Of a stretch of DNA of 6,557 nucleotides, positions 1 to 5,812 are shown one piece after another. Origin of the DNA: an uncultured Clostridia bacterium (lineage in GTDB: Bacteria; Bacillota; Clostridia; Oscillospirales; Oscillospiraceae); the NCBI GenBank assembly GCA_937907975.1, contig CALEQS010000246.1, positions 1 to 6,557 of the forward strand, read 5' to 3'. How positions within the stretch are numbered: the first letter of the stretch is position 1; each line of letters opens with the position of its first letter. The translations under genes were made by a program, and so were the position numbers. The notes below the pieces were generated by a model, which searched no databases, was not told the origin of the DNA, and saw only the letters and a list, made by a program, of their open reading frames with translations.

Positions 1-1071
1 TGCGAACAAAGAAAAAAGAGTTTCTGACTCAGATCGAACGAATCATCCCGTGGAAGGAATGGCTATCCCTGATTCGGCCGTGCTATTATAAAGGAGAGCG
101 TGGCAATAAACCCTATCCGCTGGAGACTATGCTGCGGCTGTATCTGCTGCAAAATCTGTACGACCTGAGTGATGAGGCAACCGTAGCAGAAGCAATCGAC
201 AGCCGTGCATTTTCAGATTTCTGCGGCATCGATTCCAGCAATCAGGTTCCAGACGGCGATACCCTTGGCCGTTTTCGAAATCTGCTGATCAAGAACGGAT
301 TGCAGGAGAAGCTGTTCACTCAGGTGGTTACAGCACTTATGGAACGAGGCCTCATTCTGAAAAAGGGAACGATAGTGGATTCCACCATCATTTCCGCCCC
401 TTCTTCTACGAAAAACAAGGAGAAGAAGCGGGATCCGGATGCCCATCAGGTGAAAAAGGGCAACACCTGGCATTTCGGCTATAAGGCACATATCGGCGTT
501 GACAAGGACAGCGGGCTGGTTCATACCGTGGAAGCAACGCCAGCCAATGTCCATGACGTCACAGAAACATCAAAGCTGCTGACCGGTGAAGAAGAGAGCG
601 TTTACGGTGACAGTGGTTATCTCGGTGCAGATAAACGTGATGATGCGATCATTCGCAACAAGGCTGGTCGCAAAATCAAATACAAAATCAACCGTCGTCC
701 ATCCCAAGTAAAAAAACTGAGCAAAAGCGGCCAGCATGCCGCAAAGAAAGCAGAACATGCAAAGTCCTCTATCCGTGCGAAAGTAGAGCACGTATTCGGT
801 GTCGTCAAGAAACAGCTGCGTTTCCGAAAAACACGATACCGAGGGCTCGAAAAGCAGAGAGCCAAATTCAATATCATGTTCGCATTAGCGAATCTGATTC
901 TGGCTGACAGGCCCTGCCTGGCAGCTTGAATCAGTGCGCTCTGTGAGCAATAATATGGGGCGATTCTGTTGATTTGTGCATGATGGCTTTCCAGCAATGT
1001 GTGTCATGGCATTTGTGCGGTATTGCCTTAACAATATCAAAGAATGGCCCGCTTTTCAATAGCCAGAGCCC
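1..1071 (+). mobile_element. IS5-family insertion sequence, right part
   Basis: The transposase and its downstream flank form the right part of an IS5-family element whose left end is outside the window. The right boundary is a guess. It must lie between the transposase stop (929) and the host terminator (1079). The stretch ending AATAGCCAGAGCCC at 1071 looks like a plausible terminal inverted repeat, which would read GGGCTCTGGCTATT inward. It cannot be confirmed without the left end. No target duplication can be checked. Confidence 0.4.
3..929 (+). CDS. IS5-family DDE transposase, 5' end outside window
   Basis: Transposase that cuts and joins the ends of its own insertion sequence. The frame is open to the left edge, so the start lies upstream. 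An internal ATG at 129 is not the likely start, because family-like sequence (KKKEFLTQIERIIPWKEW) precedes it. Visible length is 308 codons and IS5 transposases are usually about 320-340 aa, so little is missing. The three catalytic acidic residues are present: the Asp in TIVDSTII (378-380), the Asp in VYGDSGYLG (609-611) and the Glu in RAKVEHVFG (786-788). The Glu has the family spacing R-3-E-6-K. The APSSTKN, KKGNTWHFGYKAHIGVD and ANVHDVTET stretches are typical of the IS5 group. No frameshift or internal stop is seen, so it may be active. The C-terminal third is rich in Lys and Arg. Codon use is less GC-rich than in the genes to its right, as expected for a mobile element. It is convergent with the operon on the right. 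The family call is firm; the exact IS name is not known. Confidence 0.93.
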   Translation, partial: RTKKKEFLTQIERIIPWKEWLSLIRPCYYKGERGNKPYPLETMLRLYLLQNLYDLSDEATVAEAIDSRAFSDFCGIDSSNQVPDGDTLGRFRNLLIKNGLQEKLFTQVVTALMERGLILKKGTIVDSTIISAPSSTKNKEKKRDPDAHQVKKGNTWHFGYKAHIGVDKDSGLVHTVEATPANVHDVTETSKLLTGEEESVYGDSGYLGADKRDDAIIRNKAGRKIKYKINRRPSQVKKLSKSGQHAAKKAEHAKSSIRAKVEHVFGVVKKQLRFRKTRYRGLEKQRAKFNIMFALANLILADRPCLAA

Positions 1072-1078
1072 AAATAAA
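930..1078. other. Non-coding tail of the IS, with small hairpin
   Basis: No credible gene lies between the transposase stop and the terminator. An imperfect inverted repeat, GGTATTG (1019-1025) and CAATATC (1032-1038), pairs at six of seven positions around a 6-nt loop. It has no T-tract on either side, so it is not a convincing terminator. This stretch probably belongs mostly to the insertion sequence. A minus-strand reading frame runs through it from the neighbouring region, but it has no ribosome-binding site and is not supported. Confidence 0.4.
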
Positions 1079-1112
1079 AGGCCCCGCCGCAGAGGAATCT
1101 GCGGCGGGGCCT
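1071..1112 (-). terminator. Rho-independent terminator of the leftward operon
   Basis: A perfect 14-bp stem pairs 1079-1092 with 1099-1112 around a 6-nt loop and is very GC-rich. Read on the minus strand the stem is followed by CTTTTATTTG, a good T-tract. On the plus strand the stem is followed by CACTATAACC, with no T-tract, so it acts leftward only. It sits 64 nt past the stop codon of the 1176-1994 gene, which makes it the natural end of that operon. It also separates host transcription from the insertion sequence. Confidence 0.88.
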
Positions 1113-1175
1113 CACTATAACCATAAATCTGACGTGTACGCTCGGAAATACCTGCATTTCTGAGCAAAAGGCAAA

Positions 1176-1994
1176 TCACTTCCCCCGGAACGAGAAATGC
1201 TTCTCCTCTTTCCATTTGGGGATAGATGCGATAAGGGCGATCAGAATGCCGACAATGACGATGGCCATGACCGGCAGCCGGTCCTTGATGGGATAGCTGG
1301 CCGTTCCGATCGCCGCAGCGCGGCTGGCGGGAGTAGAGATGCTGTCCCGGGCGGCACAATAGTCCCGCAGAGCCTGCCGCAGATCTGTGCCGGTGCGTTC
1401 AAAGGAGCAGGACGGATAGCCCAGCGAGCCGTCAAACAGGGCGGGAACGCTCGCCACGGTATAGGTGGTCTGACGGTCCGTGAGGTCCAGCTCCTGCCCG
1501 TCATAGCTGATGTACTGGAGCCGCTTCCCCTCCGGGGCGGACACGTCATATTCCCAGCTGAAACCGCTCACCTGCGGAAAGCCGTCCCAGGCGGAGGCCG
1601 GGTCGATCTGCTCCGACTCATTGCGGCTCAGCTTCGACACCCCCTGCTCCAGCAAGGCTGCCAGTTCTGCGGCGGTGAGCCGGGCTGTGACCAGTTCGGC
1701 ATTTTCCGGGATAACGCGCTCCAGATCACTCTGGAATACGGCTCCCTTCTCCAGCGTGCCGGTCATCACGCCCGCAGGGAGGACCGCTATCTGCGCCCCG
1801 GTCTCCTCCAGTACCGCATCGGCCAGCAGGTCGCCCAGCGTGGACTCGGAGCAGCTCGCGCCCAGCGTGCCCTCTGCGGTGAAGTCGCCCTGGGCCTGCG
1901 TCAGCGGCTTTTCGATGGCGGCGGCACCGGTGATGCCAAGGGTCAGAACGAGCAGAGCTGTCAGCAGCAAGGGAAATGATCTGCGGTGCTTCAT
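1176..1994 (-). CDS. Secreted, membrane-anchored protein like the 5'-nucleotidase C-terminal domain, no catalytic domain
   Basis: Predicted 272-aa protein. Residues 1-26 form a signal peptide (MKHRRSFPLLL... ending GAAA). Residues about 36-220 resemble the 5'-nucleotidase C-terminal (substrate-binding) domain, shown by STLGDLLADAVLEETGAQIAV and by VIPENAELVTARLTAAELAALLEQ. Residues about 240-258 are one membrane helix, followed by a basic tail (KWKEEKHFSFRGK). The extracellular part is therefore tethered at its C-terminus. The metallophosphatase domain that does catalysis in this family is absent. The usual NGGGIR substrate loop is replaced by PAGVMTG without the Arg, so nucleotidase activity is unlikely. 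The start at 1994 is chosen because GGAGG (2002-2006 complement) lies 7 nt upstream and the signal peptide begins there; a longer frame from 2084 would add a non-signal N-terminus. The ATG overlaps the stop of the AraC gene by 4 nt (ATGA), so translation is probably coupled. A role as ligand sensor or partner of the AraC protein is inference. The fold assignment is fairly sure and the function is unknown. Confidence 0.8.
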   Translation of the reverse strand: MKHRRSFPLLLTALLVLTLGITGAAAIEKPLTQAQGDFTAEGTLGASCSESTLGDLLADAVLEETGAQIAVLPAGVMTGTLEKGAVFQSDLERVIPENAELVTARLTAAELAALLEQGVSKLSRNESEQIDPASAWDGFPQVSGFSWEYDVSAPEGKRLQYISYDGQELDLTDRQTTYTVASVPALFDGSLGYPSCSFERTGTDLRQALRDYCAARDSISTPASRAAAIGTASYPIKDRLPVMAIVIVGILIALIASIPKWKEEKHFSFRGK

Positions 1995-3556
1995 ACGGGT
2001 GCCTCCTGCCCGGACTGGGCCAGCTGGCGCCATGCGCCGGGGGTCATATGGACAATGCGTTTGAAAATGCGGTTCATCGTCCAAGCGGTGGAGTATCCCA
2101 CCGTCTGGGCAATGTCGCTGATGGACTGATCGGTAGAGGCCAGCAGTTCTTTGGCCTGACGCACCCGCTTTTCGTGGATATAGTCCGGCACGTTCTGGCC
2201 GGTCTCCTTCTTAAAAATGCGGGAGATATAGGAGGGGCTCAGAGACAGGGAGTCGGACAGCATGGCAATGGACAGATCGGGGCAGGTGTAATTCTCATCC
2301 AGAAACGTCAGGATCTTCTTGGCCGTGCTGGAGCACTCGTGCTGGCGCGGCTCGGAACGGGTGATGAGAAATTGGAAGAAGCGGTGGATCAGCGCATTCA
2401 GCTCATCCAGCGTCTCGCAGGTCTCGATCCCCTGCCTCCAGTCGGTGGAGGCCACGCTGTCGGCGGAAATGGTGTTGGAGGTGGCAACCTCCTCCGCCGT
2501 GCCGAGACACAGCTTCATGATGTTCTTCAGGGTGGAGATGCTGTAGCCGTTGTTGTTCAGCGCATAGCGCTCCAGCTCGTAAATAGCCCGCTCCGCCCGG
2601 TCGAAGTCCTCGGCCAGCAGCGCAGAGTAGTAGGTCTTTTCCATGTTCACCGGCGCGGCGTGGGGCGTGGTAATGAACCGGCTGAAATCCGCCGGGCCGA
2701 GCACCGGCTTGGAGAAGCCGATAAAGTCGCTGTACTCCCGCAGCGTGAGCAGCCACTCATAGGTGCTGTGGGTCTCGGCCACATCGGTGAACGGGGTGGA
2801 CACGGCCACGGCCAGTGAGACATTGAAGGACTCCGCCAGCTCCCGCACCACATCGCCGCAGGCATCGCAGAGCCCGTCCACCATGCGTTCCAGCTCTGCC
2901 CGGGGCGTATCCGGGGTAGAGCCGTTCAGGTTAGCCAGGAAAACGCAGGCATTTTTCTGCTCCACACTGTGGGCCGTGTGGACCTGATTGAGCATGGTGT
3001 CAAAGGCGTGGTTCACCACGTCACACATCCGTCGGAAATCCTTCAGCAGCAGCCGCCCGTTGCAGTTGTTGAGCATATAGGATTCATAATCCTCCAGCCG
3101 GACATAGATGAGGCAGTAGCTCGCCCAGCGGTAACCGAAGGCCTCGCTGTGCAGGATGTCCTGGAGCCGCTCCCCCAGGTTTTCCACCACCTGTGTGTGG
3201 GAGTTGTCCTCCAGCAGACGGCCCAGCAGACGCTCCACGCTCATGGCGCTGAACTCCTCATTCTGCTTTGCGAAGCGACGGCACAGCAGCTCAAACTGAT
3301 CGCCCGTGTTCAGTCCGTCCAGCTCCTCCGCCAGCTTTTGGGGCAGCAGCTGGCAGGACTTATGGAAGGAGAAACGGTATTTTTTCAGCCCGGTGACCGC
3401 AGCAGCGGCAGCGCCCATGGCAGCAATGAGCAGCAGCAGTGTAGCTCCGCCCCGGGGCATGGCAGTTCCCGCCGCAAGGACAAGCGCACCAAATGCCAGA
3501 GCGATCATCAGTGTACTCAGAAAAACCGGGAATAGATTGTTGCGCTTTTGCTTCAT
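1991..3556 (-). CDS. Membrane-anchored AraC-family regulator with GGDEF-like (YesN-type) middle domain
   Basis: Transcription regulator, predicted 521 aa. Residues 8-31 and 36-55 are two membrane helices joined by a loop of only a few residues (GTAMPRGG). Residues about 145-285 look like the degenerate GGDEF-like domain common in YesN/AraC proteins, ending in NVSLAVAVSTPF...STYEWLLTLREYSDFIGF. Residues about 410-512 are the AraC DNA-binding domain with both helix-turn-helix units: LSDSLSLSPSYISRIFKKETG and ISDIAQTVGYSTAWTMNRIFK, then the MTPGAWR end motif. Relatives normally carry a large extracellular Cache-type sensor between the two helices and are much longer; here it is missing. The ATG at 3556 is preferred over one at 3625, because the latter lies at or before the predicted transcription start and its extra residues are not family-like. 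AAAGGG (3570-3575 complement) is a modest, rather distant ribosome-binding site. It shares an operon with the downstream nucleotidase-like gene and is divergent from the peptide transporter, its likely target (inferred). Confidence 0.9.
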   Translation of the reverse strand: MKQKRNNLFPVFLSTLMIALAFGALVLAAGTAMPRGGATLLLLIAAMGAAAAAVTGLKKYRFSFHKSCQLLPQKLAEELDGLNTGDQFELLCRRFAKQNEEFSAMSVERLLGRLLEDNSHTQVVENLGERLQDILHSEAFGYRWASYCLIYVRLEDYESYMLNNCNGRLLLKDFRRMCDVVNHAFDTMLNQVHTAHSVEQKNACVFLANLNGSTPDTPRAELERMVDGLCDACGDVVRELAESFNVSLAVAVSTPFTDVAETHSTYEWLLTLREYSDFIGFSKPVLGPADFSRFITTPHAAPVNMEKTYYSALLAEDFDRAERAIYELERYALNNNGYSISTLKNIMKLCLGTAEEVATSNTISADSVASTDWRQGIETCETLDELNALIHRFFQFLITRSEPRQHECSSTAKKILTFLDENYTCPDLSIAMLSDSLSLSPSYISRIFKKETGQNVPDYIHEKRVRQAKELLASTDQSISDIAQTVGYSTAWTMNRIFKRIVHMTPGAWRQLAQSGQEAPV

Positions 3557-3575
3557 AGAAAATGTCGTTCCCTTT

Positions 3576-3599
3576 CCGCCGGGCAGCGCCCTGCCGCGG
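3576..3599 (-). other. Leader hairpin before the AraC ribosome-binding site
   Basis: In the predicted leader of the leftward mRNA, GGCAG and CTGCC (3591-3595 and 3582-3586 as read on minus) pair around a 4-nt loop. CCGC and GCGG (3596-3599 and 3576-3579) extend the stem past a 2-nt bulge. The hairpin ends right next to the AAAGGG ribosome-binding site. It could modulate translation, but chance pairing in GC-rich DNA is possible. Confidence 0.35.
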
Positions 3600-3623
3600 T
3601 AACATACTATTATATATAAATCC

Positions 3624-3659
3624 ATTATAATTATAGCTCACCTGTGGCGCTGCTTTCAA
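3624..3659 (-). promoter_or_regulatory. Sigma-A type promoter of the AraC operon
   Basis: Read on the minus strand there is TTGAAA (3654-3659), an 18-bp spacer, and TATAAT (3630-3635). The -10 box is a perfect match and the -35 differs at one base. A second TATAAT follows directly (3624-3629), giving a tandem TATAATTATAAT, but its spacing of 24 bp makes it a poor -10. The transcript would start near 3623, leaving a leader of about 65 nt before the ATG at 3556. This supports the shorter AraC start. Confidence 0.75.
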
Positions 3660-3680
3660 GAAATCCGCCCAAAACGAGCG

Positions 3681-3695
3681 ACAACCGTTGGTTGT
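3681..3695. promoter_or_regulatory. Inverted repeat ACAACC-GTT-GGTTGT, candidate operator
   Basis: A perfect 6-bp inverted repeat around 3 nt lies about 21 bp upstream of the -35 box of the AraC promoter. The position fits a binding site for a dimeric regulator acting on the leftward promoter. No known regulator is assigned to it from sequence alone. It could also be a chance palindrome. Confidence 0.35.
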
Positions 3696-3772
3696 TCCAG
3701 TGTAACATTTTGTATGGAAAATCGGCAGAATCTCATGTTTTATCAAAATCTACGCACAATAGTCGGTTAATG

Positions 3773-3797
3773 AGTGTGTGCTTCAGAATATCACACT
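3773..3797. promoter_or_regulatory. Inverted repeat AGTGTG-N13-CACACT, possible operator
   Basis: Two 6-bp arms (3773-3778 and 3792-3797) are perfect inverted copies with a 13-nt gap, about 19 bp from centre to centre, or near two helical turns. It sits in the middle of the divergent region. The spacing suits a dimer binding one DNA face, but the arms are short and the call is weak. Confidence 0.25.
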
Positions 3798-3833
3798 GTC
3801 ATTCATCGTTTTGCCACCACCTTTCTGACCGGA

Positions 3834-3906
3834 TCTGACACTGCTCTTTCAGCACTCAGAGCGGGATTTGACACCCAGGTCATTTCTTCTACCTTGCGTT
3901 TGACAT
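3834..3906 (+). repeat. Three TGACA direct repeats at 33- and 32-bp spacing, candidate activator sites
   Basis: TCTGACAC (3834), TTTGACAC (3867) and TTTGACAT (3899) recur at 33 and 32 bp, about three helical turns, so they face the same side of the DNA. The second and third copies match at 16 of 24 positions when extended to the right (TTTGACA-N-CC...A-TTT..CT). A further CTGAC at 3825 sits exactly 10 bp before the first. AraC proteins often bind direct repeats in helical phase upstream of a weak -35, and the third copy adjoins the candidate -35. Function is inferred. Confidence 0.4.
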
Positions 3907-3922
3907 CCGACCAATTTATACT
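3894..3922 (+). promoter_or_regulatory. Weak candidate promoter of the transporter operon
   Basis: TTGCGT (3894-3899), a 17-bp spacer and TATACT (3917-3922) give a good -10 (five of six) but a poor -35 (three of six), as expected of an activator-dependent promoter. The TTGACA at 3900 is only 11 bp from the -10 and so cannot pair with it. If used, the start would be near 3929, with a leader of about 155 nt. Confidence 0.4.
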
Positions 3923-3948
3923 GCGAACCATGATCGAGCGGCCGCCCA

Positions 3949-3974
3949 GATCCCGCAAAACCGGCCGCGGGTTC
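3949..3974 (+). other. GC-rich leader hairpin, possible 5' UTR element
   Basis: GATCCCGC (3949-3956) pairs with GCGGGTTC (3967-3974) at seven of eight positions around a 10-nt loop. An alternative 7-bp pairing links 3938-3944 with 3962-3968 (GCGGCCG with CGGCCGC), and the two cannot form together. Both lie in the predicted leader of the transporter mRNA. No T-tract follows, so it is not a standard terminator. It matches no riboswitch I recognise. Confidence 0.3.
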
Positions 3975-4072
3975 ACGTCCTCTCCGGCATCAGGCGTCAG
4001 TCCCACACCACATTATATCACTGAAACGCAGCGCCAACGGCGGCAGAGGACGCAAACCGAACCAAAGCAAAC

Positions 4073-4080
4073 AAGGAGGA
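4073..4080 (+). promoter_or_regulatory. Strong ribosome-binding site of the binding-protein gene
   Basis: AAGGAGGA ends 6 nt before the ATG at 4087 and fixes that start. The same 12-nt string, AAGGAGGAAACA, precedes the permease start (5799-5810), so both genes of the operon have near-ideal initiation signals. Confidence 0.85.
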
Positions 4081-4086
4081 AACACA

Positions 4087-5721
4087 ATGAAAAAAGAAGG
4101 CATCTTCAAGCGCATTGCCGGCCTGACTCTTGCAGCCACCATGGTATTCTCGCTGGCATCCTGCGGTGACAGCGCCGACAGCGGCAAGTCCAATGCAGGC
4201 GCCCAGAGCGGCGCGGCCGCCAGCGCTTCTGCCGGCAAGATCGACACCGAGGCTTCCATCGCGGTCGGTTCCACCGCCCAGCAGTTCCTCGGCCACTTCG
4301 ACATCTGCCAGCTGTTCAGCACCGAGTGCTCCACCGCCGCCGGCTATCTGCTCTATGACCAGCTGTTCAGCATCGGCTCCGACGGCAAGTGGTATTCCGA
4401 CATCCTGAAGAGCTATGAGTGGTCCAAGGAGGCTGAGAACCAGCTGGTGCTCACCCTGAAGGACAACATCTACTTCTCCAACGGCGACCAGATGACCATG
4501 GAAGACGTGCTCTACTCCATGCAGCGCTTCGCCCAGTCTACCCGCGGCGCCACCAACTTCACCGTGGTGGACTTCGACAACTCCAAGATCTCCGACGACG
4601 GCATGACCCTGTACTTGCAGTACACTCAGCCCTACGGCCCCTGGCAGTCCGGCCTGAACATCTTCGTCATGAACAAGTCCTTCGTCGAGGGTCTGGGTGA
4701 CAGCCCCGACTGGTTCTCCAAGGATTCCGTCTGTGGCTCCGGCCCCTACACCGTGAAGGATAGCACCACTGACGTGTCCATCACCTTCGAGCGCCGGGAC
4801 GACTGGTGGATGAAGGACGAGGCCGATGAGAGCGTCGCCTCCGCCAAGGAGATCACCATTTATAAGTACACTGACGACACCACCATGATGGCCGACTACA
4901 TGAACGGCGTCATCGACGTGGCCATCAACCTGACCGCTGACGACTGCGAGGAGATCGCCGCCGATTCCAGCCTGGGCACCTATGTTGCCGTCAGCTCCAA
5001 CGCCTCCGCCGTTATCGTCCTCAGCCCCGAGAACGAGATCCTGAAGAACGATAAGATCCGCGAGGCCATCTGCCTGGGCACCGACGGTGCCGCCATCGCC
5101 GATCAGGCCTGGGGCATCCTGGCTACCCCCTCCAAGTCCACGCTGAACGAGTCCAACCCCTACTTCAAGGACGGCCACGCCTACACCTATGATCCAGACG
5201 CCGCCAAGAAGCTGGTCGAGGAGTCCGGCATCTCCAACCCGGAGCTGACCTTCGTCACCAACACCGCCGGCACCTCCACCAAGATCGCCGAGAGCTTCCA
5301 GTATTACATGGAGCAGATCGGCATCAAGGTCAATGTGGAGAGCTTTGACCAGTCCACCGCCGTTGCCGACTACTGGACTCAGTCCGGCGGCACCGACTTC
5401 TTCATCAACGGCGCAGCCATCGCCACCGCCACCAACGAGGCCGCTGACGTCTACACCTTCTACCGCGACAGCTTCGCTTACAAGTGCACCGCCCAGACCG
5501 ACCCAGAGATCATCGACCTGCTGGAGAAGGGCCGCAGCACCACTGACGACAGCGAGCGCGCTCAGATCTACAGCGACGTGCAGGATTGGTTCTATAACCA
5601 CTACAGCATGGTTCCCGTGGGCCAGTGGAGCACCGCTTATGCCTACAATTCCCGTATCGGCACCTGCGACATTCCCATCACCGGTTCCCCCTCCCTGCGG
5701 AACATCTCTGTGATCGGCTGA
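4087..5721 (+). CDS. ABC transporter substrate-binding lipoprotein, family 5 (peptide/nickel type)
   Basis: Predicted 544-aa extracellular lipoprotein that captures a substrate, most likely a peptide, and delivers it to the permease encoded next. Residues 1-25 are a lipoprotein signal peptide with lipobox LASC, lipidated at Cys26. A Ser/Ala/Gly-rich linker follows. The family 5 signature region is near residues 126-146 (DNIYFSNGDQMTMEDVLYSM). Later family-like blocks include NDKIREAICLGTD (about residue 320) and a second-domain stretch near 384-450 (ELTFVTNTAG, then YYMEQIGIKVNVESFD). Length is normal for DppA/OppA-type proteins and no frameshift is seen. The start is set by a strong ribosome-binding site. 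It is the first gene of the rightward operon, 91 bp before the permease and divergent from the AraC operon. Codon use is strongly biased to GC-ending codons, which fits high expression. The substrate cannot be told from sequence: di- or oligopeptide is the default, while nickel, heme or sugar oligomers are possible within this family. Confidence 0.93.
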   Translation: MKKEGIFKRIAGLTLAATMVFSLASCGDSADSGKSNAGAQSGAAASASAGKIDTEASIAVGSTAQQFLGHFDICQLFSTECSTAAGYLLYDQLFSIGSDGKWYSDILKSYEWSKEAENQLVLTLKDNIYFSNGDQMTMEDVLYSMQRFAQSTRGATNFTVVDFDNSKISDDGMTLYLQYTQPYGPWQSGLNIFVMNKSFVEGLGDSPDWFSKDSVCGSGPYTVKDSTTDVSITFERRDDWWMKDEADESVASAKEITIYKYTDDTTMMADYMNGVIDVAINLTADDCEEIAADSSLGTYVAVSSNASAVIVLSPENEILKNDKIREAICLGTDGAAIADQAWGILATPSKSTLNESNPYFKDGHAYTYDPDAAKKLVEESGISNPELTFVTNTAGTSTKIAESFQYYMEQIGIKVNVESFDQSTAVADYWTQSGGTDFFINGAAIATATNEAADVYTFYRDSFAYKCTAQTDPEIIDLLEKGRSTTDDSERAQIYSDVQDWFYNHYSMVPVGQWSTAYAYNSRIGTCDIPITGSPSLRNISVIG

Positions 5722-5748
5722 TCGCATCCGACGCAATGTGACCTTTAT

Positions 5749-5777
5749 CTCCCGTCCGTCCCCCGGACGGACGGGAG
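5749..5777 (+). other. Perfect intercistronic hairpin between binding protein and permease
   Basis: A 13-bp perfect stem (5749-5761 with 5765-5777) closes a 3-nt CCC loop. No T-tract follows on either strand, so it is not a strong rho-independent terminator. Its place, just after the binding-protein gene, matches hairpins that protect the upstream part of transporter mRNAs from 3' decay and so keep binding protein in excess over permease. That role is inferred. Partial termination is the alternative. Confidence 0.7.
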
Positions 5778-5812
5778 CAGGCCCAGAGCACCGCAAATAA
5801 GGAGGAAACAAT

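Larger units (their letters stand above)
3660..4086. other. Divergent control region without genes
   Basis: This stretch of roughly 430 bp between two divergent operons has no convincing gene. Short frames on both strands lack ribosome-binding sites and family-like sequence. It is visibly more AT-rich on the left (about 3700-3830) than the coding parts. It contains two inverted repeats, a set of TGACA direct repeats, a weak rightward promoter candidate and a GC-rich hairpin, each listed separately. The length and the number of small repeats fit a regulated promoter region. Confidence 0.7.

Noticed and set aside
931..1359. Minus-strand 142-codon frame across the IS tail and terminator
   Set aside because: It runs through the strong terminator stem and has no start signal; its first part is the shadow of the 1176-1994 gene.
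1197..2818. Plus-strand open frames over the nucleotidase-like and AraC genes (1197-1979, 1510-2064, 1976-2818)
   Set aside because: The minus strand has recognisable domains, a ribosome-binding site and a coupled overlap. The plus-strand frames have none of these and are shadows of GC-rich coding DNA.
2969..3535. Plus-strand frame across the N-terminal part of the AraC gene
   Set aside because: No ribosome-binding site or family similarity, and it lies antisense to the GGDEF-like domain and membrane segments.
3867..3922. TTGACA at 3868 or 3900 as the -35 of the rightward promoter
   Set aside because: The copy at 3900 is only 11 bp from TATACT, and the one at 3868 has no acceptable -10 at 16-18 bp. 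They fit better as repeated binding sites.
3803..4006. Short minus-strand frame (GTG start) in the divergent region that reads fairly protein-like
   Set aside because: It has no ribosome-binding site before the GTG, no recognisable family and it spans the candidate promoter region of the transporter. It could be a gene remnant but cannot be supported.
3930..4169. Possible upstream open frame starting at the ATG at 3930 and running into the binding-protein gene
   Set aside because: No ribosome-binding site precedes the ATG, which is about at the predicted transcription start, and the peptide has low-complexity Arg/Gln/Thr content.
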